Source of the DNA: Heliocybe sulcata
Lineage: Eukaryota; Basidiomycota; Agaricomycetes; Gloeophyllales; Gloeophyllaceae
Assembly (NCBI GenBank): GCA_004369045.1
Contig: ML213515.1
Location: 849,066 to 913,065 of the forward strand
DNA: 64,000 nt
Direction: 5' to 3'
Shown here: in pieces, positions 54,317 through 64,000 of the stretch
Numbering within the stretch: the stretch's first letter is position 1
Layout of the letters: every line of letters begins with the position of its first letter
Position numbers and translations under genes: made by a program
Notes under the pieces: generated by a model
The model's input: only the letters and a program-made list of their open reading frames with translations
What the model was told of the DNA's origin: nothing
Database searches by the model: none

Positions 54317-55920
54317 TCAACCTGATCTCGACCCAGACAATGAACCCAAATTGAAAAACCGTCTCCCAGAGACCCACAATAACACAGGCAGCACAAGCAA
54401 TAAGCGCCACTGATGAGGCAAAAAGAACGATGCGAAGAAGATGACGTGCCAATAGTACGACGTGAAGATCTGGAGCTCGGACACCTGCCGCTGCAGGTCC
54501 GCGACTGTCTGCGCCGACTGACGCGCCGCGGGAGCCAATGCGTAGTACGGATAAGGATGGTGAAGGTGGGACTGCGGCGGTGGAGGGAGGGGGTGCATGA
54601 GCTGCGCGAGCGCTGCAGGTGTCGGCATCTTCATCTCTCCGAAGCGGCGCGAGCGCGGGTCTGTCGGCTCGACTTTGAGCTCCTCGACCTCGTCGAATTT
54701 GGGATGGAACTCGTCGGGTGCGAGGTCCAGGTCTGTGATGGAGCTCGCTGGGGAGGAGTCGCTGTCGAAGGCAGTGACAGAGCTGGCGGGGGACGAGACG
54801 GCGGGAGAGATAGCAAAGTCGTTGGGATTCTGGATGAAGTCCGCGAAGAGCTTTGGCCACTGGCGTTTGTTGGGAACAAAGTGACCTGTCATAGTCATTA
54901 AGCACCGAGTAATGATTAATAGCAAGGAAGACGCGCTACGTACCGCCAATGTGATACTCTACAGCTTGCGCTGCGCTCTTCTTTAGCAGAGGGATAGTAT
55001 CTTCCTCGCGGATCACGACATCATTGCGCCCGAGGATGTGCAGGCTCGGAGTGTTGTACGACGCTGCAAAAACGATATCACCGATGGAGCACGGAGGAAC
55101 GAATCCGGAGACGGCGACGCAGAATCGGCTGTTGTAGTTGGAATGCAAGTCAGCATAGAGCGGGTATAAGTATGACCATAAGCACTCACAGAGGTGGGTG
55201 GATGGCGACGCCGTTCTTCGTGAATTCGGGGAAGAGGTAAGGACGTTCGAGCTGGAAGAGCTGTCAGTCTCGGATCAATCACCAACCACAGGAGTTGTCT
55301 CTTACGATCGCGGACACTGTTGCTGCCATGGAGGCCCCTTGACTGAACCCGAAGATACCCTGTCGTGAGTTTGGTCAGCAAGCGCAGCAGCAAATACCGG
55401 AGCGTCAGGAAACCCACTTCGAACTCATTGGTGGCCAGTACGTCCCGAACGGCGCGAAGCCCTTCTTGGATACCAGGGCACTTTGACCGCATTTCCGTGA
55501 TGTGCCACCATGCCCGAGGCGCGCTGTCAGTGTCGGACTCGTACGATATCACCTCATTCTCCCGCGCTTCGTTGACGGAGGAGCGCTCGGGTGGGAGGTC
55601 CGTCGGCCAAAGAATATGGGGGGCGTTCAAGTACACTAGAGAATCCAGTAGAGTGAGGAGTAAATCGTGCTGGGTACAGACGTGAACTTACCGAACTCGA
55701 TGTCTGGACATAATTTGCGTATTGCTGCAGTCTGTGCTCATCAGTTAAACCTCAAGACCGAGGGAAGGAGTAAAGAAGTCAGCTAACCCGATTCCGCATG
55801 ACGTTTGCGTTCTGAGAATGCCTGAAATTTCCAAGCGGTCAGACGGTCTGCAGGACAAGTGATTGGCGTGACGAAGCCTCACCCATGCAGCATCAAGACC
55901 TTTCTACGAGGAGCTGCCAT
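54317..55920 (-). CDS. FSH-family serine hydrolase with C-terminal membrane extension
   Basis: Eight exons, 55920-55883, 55821-55788, 55731-55692, 55635-55418, 55359-55306, 55251-55190, 55128-54944 and 54885-54317, sum to exactly 1200 nt and give 399 residues. The fold is the alpha/beta hydrolase of yeast FSH1 and human OVCA2. Landmarks: VLMLHGHSQNANVMRNR near the N-terminus, YLNAPH, the nucleophile elbow GIFGFSQGA (Ser116), SGFVPP, PSLHILGRNDVV with the acid Asp185, and GGHFVPNKRQW with His212. The family normally ends shortly after the histidine. Here about 185 residues follow: a serine/aspartate-rich segment, a proline/histidine-rich segment, and two hydrophobic stretches near the C-terminus (HVIFFASFFLP and WRLLLVLPVLLWVSG) that predict membrane attachment. 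FSH members in other fungi include product-releasing thioesterases such as LovG; whether this one serves the adjacent P450s is open. Confidence 0.9.
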
Positions 55921-57061
55921 TGCGACTGTGCTAATGTAGGAATATAAAGATGGCTATCTGCGAGGAATATATACCATGAGGATGAGATGACGAGCGGCGC
56001 ACGGTGCGGACCGACGACTTACAGATAGACGGGAAGCAAATTGAAATCAGAACGATAGAGGAAAGAGAGGTCTATGTTCTTGTGCCCAAGTCTAAGCGGA
56101 AAGACGCAAAAGAAAGGAAGGAGAGAGAGGAGAGAGATAGAGGACTGAGTCCTTGGAAGAGCAGGACGGAGGTTCGCACAGAGAGGCCGCAGGCGAGGTA
56201 TATGTAACGGTTGACACGCCCGCGAAGACGCATCGCTATTGGGCAGCCAATGCGGAGGAAGGGGACCGCGGACGCGGTGACGATACGGGCGGCCTGCTTT
56301 GTGGCCTGCACCGGAATCCGATCTATCAAACCGCCCTGAGGCGGGTAGGCACCAAACCGAGATGCAATTCTGGCTCCGGGTCAGGTCGCCTAGCAGATGT
56401 GATCTTGACACGGCGAGGCTGCGGCCGTATGTTTGCAAGTTGTTGATGGGCGCTATAGTGGTAGCTGGGGTCTTGTCACTGCCCGCTACTACTGAAGCGG
56501 AAGGCGTAAAGCACCGCGTATCACAGCTTGCTGCCGAGGGGAAGGGATCGACGAAACAAGGCGCCATATTGAGTTTTCATCCATATTGAGCGACCGGTCC
56601 TGGGCCAGGAGTGTCCGGGCGGCGAAACGGCCATGCTATGCCACCCGTACATCCCAAACATTGATGTATCGTTTCCGACAATGGCAGCGACGGAACGTAT
56701 GGATGATATCTACGGTCGCATGTTGGCAAATTGAAGTTCGTTCCCGCCCCAGACTGGCAGGTGAAGCGTTGGAATAAGCTGCGCTGGTGGGAAGATGGTC
56801 GGCGTTGCCCATGAATACAAAGAGTGGGCCGAGCATGATATCTAGGCCAACATATGCGTACATTGCGGACGCCAGTGGCTAAGTCGTGGAGGTAAAGGAG
56901 CCCCGCATTGTCAGAAAGTGTGTGGCTGCGTGGATTTGAGGTTATTTGTGGCAACCAATCTGCAGGTTATTGGATTCATTCTTGCTTCGCTCTTGATATC
57001 AATACGTATCTTGTATCCGCTCATCAGTACTCAGTTATCAGGCAGCTTAGTCTCGCAAGCC
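55921..57061. other. Intergenic region, about 1.1 kb
   Basis: Divergent promoter space between the minus-strand hydrolase and the plus-strand gene at 57062. It contains purine-rich runs (AGGAAGGAGAGAGAGG near 56110). Overlapping short frames on both strands have no support. The plus frame continues upstream of 57062 to 56918 but only from a GTG. Confidence 0.55.
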
Positions 57062-57991
57062 ATGTTTTCATCTCTACTGCCTGAGCTGTTGGGAAGGATT
57101 GTCTTATTAGCGTCCGTGGATGGTAGCGGGCGCACAGCGGCTGCCCTGCGCCTGACGTCGCGATATGTAGCCGCTGTTGTCGAACCTTACAGGTTCTGCT
57201 CTATGGCAGTGGAGGGTGCAGATAGGATTCAGAGTCTCGCGAGCGCCATCAGGGATGCGGACTTGCAAACAAAAAGTCACTACCGTCATTTACTCATGTC
57301 GGACGTTACAAAGGACTTTCGCACTACTCTGGAAGGTCTAGGAGCTCCGGCGTCTGGCAACGGCATATTTCGATCCGCTGGAGAGGCTGCTACTTCTTCT
57401 ATGCGCGACCTCCTGGCGCTCATTGCACCAACGCTTGTGACATTCATTCTCCTGTCGTACAACAGCTCCTGCGAACTGCAAAATTCAGTCTTCTCAGCCG
57501 ACTTCGCTCAACTTCGACATTTCTCTGCTCATATTAACGGTGCTGCTCGGCGCGAGTATCCGGCATTTGGTATCAACTTCCCTATGCTATTAAGCCTGCA
57601 TGTATCCGCGGGTCTTTCTATGAACAGCGAGGCTCTTGTATCAAACATCTCCGCTCCATCCCTCTTCGCCATCCGTCTTGGTGAACTTCAGCTAAAAGTC
57701 TCCAGCATGTTACTGGCATATTCCATCCTGGGTGCCCTTCTTCCCTTGTACTCCGGCCGCATTGCAATGTCGCCGGATGCCTTCCCGAACCTGAAGCTCT
57801 TGGTGGTGCAGCTTTTCTCTGCAGAGGAGAGCCTGGAGCAGTGCTACGGTTTCACAGAAGACATGAGATCCTGGGCCGCCTATATTGAGGATGAAACCAA
57901 TCGGAGGCTCGAAGTATTGGTAGATGCTCCTCGTGTCACAAGCATGACGTTGAGAGAGGAGTGGACGGATCTTCTAGGAGAGTATACATGA
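57062..57991 (+). CDS. Short F-box-like protein
   Basis: A single exon encodes 309 residues from the ATG at 57062. The N-terminus has the F-box-like pattern common in basidiomycetes: FSSLLPELLGRIVLLASVDG, then LRLTSRYVAAVVEPYRFCSM at about residues 27-48. The middle (LLALIAPTLVTFILLSYNSS) and later LRHFSAH, LLSLHVSAG, LFAIRLGEL look like a few degenerate leucine-rich-like strands. It is about half the length of the 12.9-30 kb genes and not closely related to them. The extra upstream frame would need a GTG start and is not included. SCF-adaptor role is by family inference only. Confidence 0.65.
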   Translation: MFSSLLPELLGRIVLLASVDGSGRTAAALRLTSRYVAAVVEPYRFCSMAVEGADRIQSLASAIRDADLQTKSHYRHLLMSDVTKDFRTTLEGLGAPASGNGIFRSAGEAATSSMRDLLALIAPTLVTFILLSYNSSCELQNSVFSADFAQLRHFSAHINGAARREYPAFGINFPMLLSLHVSAGLSMNSEALVSNISAPSLFAIRLGELQLKVSSMLLAYSILGALLPLYSGRIAMSPDAFPNLKLLVVQLFSAEESLEQCYGFTEDMRSWAAYIEDETNRRLEVLVDAPRVTSMTLREEWTDLLGEYT

Positions 57992-58620
57992 GTAAGGTCT
58001 GGAGGCCGGAGGCCGAGCCTCTCGATCTTTGGACGCGTCCGCTGTTGTCCGCAGCTAGCGGTCAGCAAGTTGGGCTGGCCGGGGCACTAGTCATGCAGCA
58101 CCATTCCAGCTAAGAATGCGACCGTATCGCGGATGGATCTTTTTCAGCGTTACTCACCTGTTCGCCAGCGCAGAACCTGCTCGGAGGATGTTCAACCAGA
58201 GGAATACGGTAGACTAACTCATTATCATCCGCACCCTTGAATCCGACATCGTCCGTTTTCAGTTGATTACTCTTCCTTGCTCCCTCCGTCAGGACACCCC
58301 TAACAAACCCCTAACAGCAGCTAATTATAACATAATGTGGGGTCGACATGTTGGCTGAACCGTTCCTCGCGTCCTTTTGCAATTTCTCCAGATGCAAAGG
58401 AACACGGGGAATACACGCTTGTGCTCGCCGGAGCGTTCCGAAGAAATGCCGGGCCACTACTTCCATCGGCAAGAGCTCAGGTGACCTCCTGATTTCATCT
58501 GACGACGTTCACTGTTGCACGGGATATGGTTATCAGCTATGATAAAGGCGAACTGCTGGAGCCGCTCGACGGCTCGACGGTGTCTCCTTGACGCATCGGA
58601 CGACCCCTCCTCACGCCATC
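57992..58620. other. Promoter region of the sugar transporter
   Basis: No gene. GTGGGG at about 58336 matches the binding consensus of CreA/Mig1-type carbon repressors, which would suit a sugar transporter, but the match is short. Two CCCCTAAC motifs occur near 58297-58315. Confidence 0.4.
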
Positions 58621-60282
58621 ATGAATGCACACCATCCAGAAATAAAGTCCTACGTCGGTCTACGAGGGAAGCCCCTTCTATACGCCATCACCTTCTGCTG
58701 CTCTCTCGGCTTCTTACTCTTTGGTTATGACAACGGTGTATTCTCGGGTTTGACGACGGACCCACTCTTCCTCGAGCAATTCGACTCCCCCGGCGCAACT
58801 ATTCTCGGCTTTATCGTTGCGGTTTACGAGATTGGCTGTCTCTTTGGTGCCCTTGGGTGTGCCTGCTGGGGCGAGCGCTGGGGGAGGAAGACCATCTGCG
58901 CCTGGGGCTCCGCCATCCTCATCATCGGCACAGTTATTCAAACCGCGAGCTATGGACGCCCGCAGATGATCGTCGGCCGGATTGTTACAGGTTTGGGCAT
59001 GGGCTTGATCACCAGTGTTGTCCCCATCTACCAGTCCGAGACTACACCGGCCGCTCTGCGGGGCAGGATGATCGCGGTACAGCTGTCCATGCTCATTGTG
59101 GGCATCGTGATTGCATACTGGATTGATTACGGGATGTCGCTGAAGGAATCGTCCGTCCAATGGCGATTCCCCATCGCTTTCCAGATTGTCTTTGCTCTCT
59201 TGCTCATTGCGGTGTGCGCCGTTCTGCCAGGTATGTCTCATTGCTGTTAAACATCTTACTCACGTCCGCTAATCACTTCTCTCGCAGAATCACCACGGTG
59301 GCTCGCATCGCATGGGTACACGGACGAAGCCCTAAGCGTACTCTGCTCCCTCCGGAACGCCCCAGCCTCTTCTCCCATCGTACACGCAGAGTTCTCAGAC
59401 ATTCAAAATGCCATCGCTCTCGAATCCTCGGAGTCCGGCACCTGGAAAGACGTCTTCACCGACGGTGGAATTATGGGCTGGCAGCGCACCGCCATCGCCT
59501 GCGCAGTACAGGCGATGCAGGAGTTCTCAGGCACCAATATTATCACGTACTACGCTCCGTATGTGATGGAGAACTCCGTCGGCCTGGACAGGCACCAGTC
59601 GCTGCTCCTCTCTGGCGGTCTGCAGCTGTTCTTCCTGGTGATGTCATTCATTCCCTGGTTCATCCTTGATCGGGTTGGGAGGAGACGACTGTTTATCTTC
59701 GGCTCGTGGGGGATGGGCAGCTGCATGTTGATCTCTGGTATTTTGATCAAAATTGGTGGAAGGAGCAATGGTATTGGGGCAGTAGTCATGCTGTACCTGT
59801 TCCAAGGCTTCTTCACCATCGGATGGATGTCCAATATGTGGTGCTACCCGAGCGAGTGAGTCTTCTCGCACGTCCTGCACTATCAAGACTTATCGTACCT
59901 CGAATGCAGAATTCTCCCCCTTCGCAATCGCCAGCGCGGCGGTGCCCTCTCAGTCGTCTTCCAATGGCTCACCACTTTCCTTGTCGTTGAGATTGCGCCC
60001 CCTGCGCTCTCCAATATCGGCTGGAAAACATACATCATCTTCGCCATCTTCAATTGGGTGTCGATCGGCATCGCGTGGTGGTGGTTCCCCGAAACCGCTG
60101 GGCGGACGCTCGAGAGCATTGATTTCTTATTCGCAGGAGCGGGGAGTATACGTGAGGTTGTTAAGAGGTCGCAGGTTAGGGATGGAAAGGCGGAAGGTGA
60201 GGCTGCGCTCGAGGCTGGAACACCGAAGGAGAAGACGCCAAGCGTGGTGGGGGAGAAGGCAACTGTTGAGCAGGTCGACTGA
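58621..60282 (+). CDS. MFS sugar (hexose-type) transporter
   Basis: Three exons, 58621-59230, 59288-59855 and 59910-60282, sum to 1551 nt and give 516 residues. It is a plasma-membrane sugar porter of the major facilitator superfamily, with twelve predicted membrane segments. Signatures: GFLLFGYDNGVFSGL in helix 1, GERWGRKTI in loop 2-3, VGRIVTGLGMGLITSVVPIY with QSE after it, ESPRWLASHGYTDEAL in the central loop, QEFSGTNIITYYAP in helix 7, DRVGRRRLF in loop 8-9, and PETAGRTLESIDFLF after helix 12. The tail of about 55 residues is charged and cytosolic. The start ATG is followed by NAHHPEIKSYVGLRGKPL, normal for the family. Which sugar it carries cannot be told from the sequence. Confidence 0.93.
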
Positions 60283-60621
60283 AGCTGGAGTATCATTGTC
60301 TGCAGCGGACATCTCGAGGGTCTGCGCTAATGTAAGCTATGAAAGCTTAGTGTATTTTAGTTGTATTGTGTCGTTAATACTATGTATGTTGAGAATAGTG
60401 GAAAGTATCTAGAAGAACAAACGCCTACAGTGAAAGGGCAAATGCGACTATGACTCGGAATATAAGGCTAATCGCTACATGAACGAAGTCCACTCTAAAT
60501 ATATGTGTAGAGTTGCTCCGGGGTCCGTATAAAGAACTCGTGGTCATCTTGTGAACGTGAGGTACGATGGGGTCATAAATCATAAGAAGCTTCTCCCGAC
60601 GACAATAACCAGGTCGTCGAA
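60283..60621. other. Convergent 3' spacer
   Basis: Short region between the 3' ends of the transporter (plus) and the DUF6534 gene (minus). A TGTATTGTG / AATACTATGTATG-type AT-rich stretch near 60360-60390 may include the polyadenylation signals. Nothing else is seen. Confidence 0.5.
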
Positions 60622-62536
60622 TCACTGAATCAAATGCCAGTTGTCGAATGGGGTTCGTGATCTTGCCCGCACTGCGCCAACGGAAGCTGGCGGAGGCAGC
60701 TTCGGGCCATCCGTGGGCACTGGTGCGACATGGATGGTTTGCCTGCTTTCGTACACTGGAGACTCCGTATTCTGAGAACGAGCCTCAAACTCAATCACCT
60801 CCGACACACGGGCACGAAGGCGCTCGCGGCTGTTCAGCCTGGTAAAGAAGCAAAAAGTCAGGGCGGTTGGACATGAAACAGTTTGCAGACTCACGATGCG
60901 AACATGCAGTTTACGTATACTGTCGTCAGTATACCAAATTAGTAACGGACAAAGGCGGATTCAGGGTGAACCCACTCTTGGCGTGAACAAAGTAGGCAGC
61001 GAGGAGACCAGCAAATGTCACGCCGGCACTTGAGACGTACTGCAAGTAGATGGTAAGGCACGAGACGAGGAGCACCAAGATGGTGAACGAACAAGGAGCA
61101 GAGACAGGAGAGTGATTATACTAGGGGAACAAATGACTGTCAGGACACACGAAAAGAAGATAGTAGGGTAGCTTACCTCGACAGAAGACCGGTCGTCAAG
61201 CTATACCTGATCAACGCATCAACAATGGTTCTGCAGAACGGCTGTCAGTCACGGCAGCAATCCGACATGGAGGCGTAATACCTACTTCGACCCTCCGAGC
61301 GAATCTGAACGGTGCTTCCAAAGCTGGAAGCACAAAATCGCAGAAATGCCGACGTCGGCGATGAGGCAGCAACTGTTGGCAGTCTCTAAAATTGCCGTTG
61401 CGGTGACGTCTGCGATTCCGGTGTGCGTATCGGGGATGTAGACCAACAGTGCGGGTTCGACGAAGCTATAATTTGTTAGACCAGGAAAACAAACCAAGGG
61501 ACAGGTCGCCCGCGTCGTACCTCCTGATTGTCCAAGCTGCCGCATTGAAAGTCCGTCAAGATCTTGGTGGTAACGCTGAAGCATGACACTCACTTAAGGA
61601 GAGAGCTGGAAAGTAAGGTTGACTGAGATATCAGCAACATGCGCGCATAATCCAGAACTCACCAAATGCCGCGACTATCGGCACAAACTGTTGGCATCGA
61701 TAAGTACTGCATCCAAAGAAATGAGGAGCTCGTTACGTACCAGGATAGAAGTCCACTTCTTTCCGCTAACTGGATCCTTCTCATGAGACCAATCCTACTT
61801 AGTAGCAGATTAACGACTCACATCTCCACAGTCGGATTACGAAGAATCTGAAACGGGTTCAGGCTACACTATATTGACTGATGGCAAAAGACGTACGACT
61901 GAGCGGTCAGCGTCAGAACAAGCTATAAACATACGAGACTCAGGTATGGCATCTTCGAATGGGCACATCACGTACAGATGGGATGCCCTGCGCCTAGAGT
62001 CTCTGTGATATCAGACGGCGGTTGTTGGATCAGTTTGGGTTGGCTTACCTCGAGGCTCCTAGATGCGTTGTCGGCGTCAAGCTCCAAGTTCAGAAACGCG
62101 AACTAAGTTACTCACCAGTTGACGTTATAACGGTCTCCCACATCCCCTCGGGCTCGATTAACGAGATAAAACCAGACCGCGTGGGTTATTAGGAACTGCT
62201 GGAGGGTATCCATCTACGAGACATCAGATTTGAGGAACATCAACCAGATAATGTCGTACCGCCCATGTGAATGTAACCTGCAATACCAAAGCTTCTGTGT
62301 CAGTCACGTCTCGGACACTCGTGAAACGGCCAAGCTCTCACCATACAATTAATGGCCATCTCGGTCTTGTCGATCTTTCGACAAAATATGATGAACTGTC
62401 CTAGAGCAATACCGTACAATCTGTCCGCATACGTGTCAGTACTAATGGTACGGCTACTCCCAGAACCACCTACGAACCCGTAGGAGACAGTAGCACCGAT
62501 GTAAATGGCCCCATATGACTCTTGTAGTAAGGTCAT
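60622..62536 (-). CDS. DUF6534-type multi-pass membrane protein
   Basis: Multi-exon gene on the minus strand. The start at 62536 gives MTLLQESYGAIYIGATVSY, then after an intron LYGIALGQFIIFCRKIDKTE, VTFTWA as a tiny exon, MDTLQQFLITHAVWFYLVN, later ADVGISAILCFQLWKHR, TIVDALIRYSLTTGLLS, a helix with LVLLVSCLTIYLQYVSSAG, VYVNCMFAS and LNSRERLRARVSEV, ending at a TGA at 60622. These blocks in this order are the pattern of the large basidiomycete family DUF6534: seven or so helices, with an aspartate-containing L-DTL-Q-F-TH motif and a closing N-x-x-x-ASLNSR-x-LR. The exact exons in 61.4-62.1 kb were not resolved, so it is possible that the gene is damaged there. Function of the family is unknown. 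Confidence 0.75.
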
Positions 62537-62599
62537 GTCACTCTTATACAGGCGCCGCTGGCGAAGAGCCTCCGGGGAGGAACAGATGGTGGAGAGGTT

Positions 62600-63240
62600 C
62601 TAGTGGACGCCTCGCAGATCTACTATGCGACACCGCGGAAAGGCGGTGCTGAATGGATGACCTGAGAAATGAGCGAGTATGTCAGAGGCGTTGAGCAGGT
62701 TAAACATGATATAGAACTCACCGCAACAGAGAACAAGGGTTCGGTAGTGCGAGAGAGCCGATATCACGTCGTACGCGTAGAGACGCAAGTCTGGTGTACC
62801 AATGAGGCGATCGTCAATCCTCAAGAGAGTGGAGAAGCGCTGATGCCACGGCCGCTGAGTGCGCCCATCCGAGATCATTGATAGATGAAATGCTGTGCTG
62901 CGATCTCTGTGGAATGATGAAAGTACCGGGGATACGCCCGAGGACTTGAGCATTACAGCTATATAACATGATCATCAAAGGTGAGAGTCGTTTATCAGTG
63001 ACTGCGCCTTCCTCTCCGCATGTCGACATGATCGACATGTGTACGACATCAACGATATTCGTCAATATCTCAACCACGGAGTCTCTTGCACCGTATCGGA
63101 CACCGAAACGGAAGGAAATGTCAAGGTCCTCAGGGAGGGGGAATGTCTTTGCCCTAAAGAGGTATGTAAGACGGAGTGAAAGTGACTCGAAAGGTCTCAA
63201 AGCCACGAATGCGGAGAGGGACCGCAAACTCTATAATGGA
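62600..63240 (-). CDS. Possible F-box/LRR-like gene, partial model
   Basis: The minus strand shows two protein-like blocks separated by a likely intron. The upstream one (about 63227-62990) reads LRPFESLSLRLTYLFRAKTF, then LDISFRFGVRYGARDSVVEI and VDVVHMSIMSTCGEEGA. The downstream one (about 62930-62600) reads TAFHLSMISDGRTQRPWHQR, TLLRIDDRLIGTPDLRLYAY, then after a further intron GHPFSTAFPRCRIVDLRGVH and stop. The blocks resemble parts of basidiomycete F-box proteins, by memory only. I found no F-box or ATG start and cannot exclude a truncated gene. It would lie head to tail with the DUF6534 gene. Confidence 0.35.
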
Positions 63241-64000
63241 AGCTGGCTGCTGATTGGAACAAGGAGGATTGGCCGGCGAGATCGGTGAGTCATGTCGTTT
63301 CACGGAAGAGCCTACGATCCGATATCGACCATTCTACAGCCCAGGAACACACGGCGACTTGGACATATTCATAGTCGAGTCATGACGTGGATGCATCAGC
63401 GGAGAGCACTCACAGTACACGTAATGCACCGGAGCTTGGTACGCTCAACCCGTTCGCGATGATTCATCTCCTAGCGAATTCAACTTGGGCCTACTCACTC
63501 CAGCCGTGGTTGATGCATCCACGCATCGAAGAATCAGGCGTCTCCGATACCTGAATCAGCAAACGTATTCATGCATACCCTCCGAGAACGTTCACACTCG
63601 TCTCCCAACTCCCGTAAGTAACATCGCGAGCGTCCGTCAGATTTTGAGCCTACCTTGCATTCACAAGGTGAGCCCTCTGTATTTCCAAGAAGCGGCAGCA
63701 AGTGTATCTCTGACACTCGACCGTATAAGAAAGCCAAAAGCCTCAAGCGTTCGCCAGGACCATATAGCCGGTGGGCTACAAGGGAGTACGGGAGCCCCGA
63801 TGATTCAAACTGGAGTCCGCCAACACACTGAAAGAGTTCGGATGAAGTACCGCAAGACGAGTGGTGGTGAGACGGAGCCCAGAAGAATGCAGGGATAAGT
63901 ACATTGCAAACAGGCGTCGCAAGGTGAACGTTGGGTCCCGGCTTAGAACTTGGAATCGCTTCTCCCAAGAATCGCTGCCCCGAAACCGAGGTACTATGAA
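63241..64000. other. Right end, unassigned
   Basis: Overlapping frames on both strands (63485-63898 plus, 63534-63968 minus) compete and neither shows a domain. Upstream exons of the minus-strand gene may lie here. The window ends without a clear gene boundary. Confidence 0.4.

Noticed and set aside
58290-58320. Two CCCCTAAC motifs resembling fungal telomere repeats
   Set aside because: Only two separated copies; chance is sufficient and no array is present.

Overview
The window reads as nuclear DNA of a filamentous basidiomycete, most likely an Agaricomycete of the polypore type. Genes carry many short GT-AG introns (mostly 44-61 nt), moderate GC, and family content typical of such genomes: many F-box/leucine-rich-like proteins, ICMT-type methyltransferases, cytochrome P450s, DUF6534 membrane proteins, a CVNH lectin and an FSH-type serine hydrolase. 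No ribosomal RNA, tRNA, CRISPR or intact transposon was recognised. Exon models were built by hand from splice signals; where stated, the summed exon lengths are a multiple of three and phases agree.

Layout. 0-3.3 kb is non-coding and repeat-rich. 3.4-5.5 kb (minus) holds two tandem paralogs of an uncharacterised small protein with identical exon structure. 6.2-10.3 kb (minus) is a long low-complexity regulator with an AreA/Mks1-like N-terminal domain and a DUF3295-like C-terminus. 12.9-30.0 kb (plus) is an F-box-like gene nest: five genes, two of which (16.8 and 22.9 kb) share a tract of about 1.16 kb with no mismatch that I can see, flanked by clearly diverged sequence. 31.7-32.4 kb is an ICMT gene, repeated at 44.8-45.6 kb with its flanks. 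34.4-36.3 kb (minus) holds two small secreted proteins, one with two CVNH repeats. 38.4-39.5 kb is the PLP-homeostasis protein. 39.5-47.0 kb holds another F-box-like gene surrounded by at least three dead pieces of F-box-like genes. 47.8-48.9 kb is a broken CE16/GDSL esterase. 49.1-55.9 kb (minus) is a co-oriented block of two complete P450s and an FSH hydrolase. 57-60.3 kb carries a short F-box-like gene and a sugar transporter (plus), and 60.6-62.5 kb a DUF6534 membrane protein (minus).

How it fits together. Most of 12-47 kb looks like a birth-and-death zone: F-box-like and ICMT modules were copied locally, some copies decayed, and at least one pair was recently homogenised by gene conversion or unequal exchange. 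F-box proteins normally choose substrates for SCF ubiquitin ligases; here the F-box end and coiled coil are kept identical while the substrate-side C-terminal half differs, which would give paralogs with the same ligase docking and different targets. The P450-P450-hydrolase block could be a small metabolic cluster, but no backbone synthase is visible.
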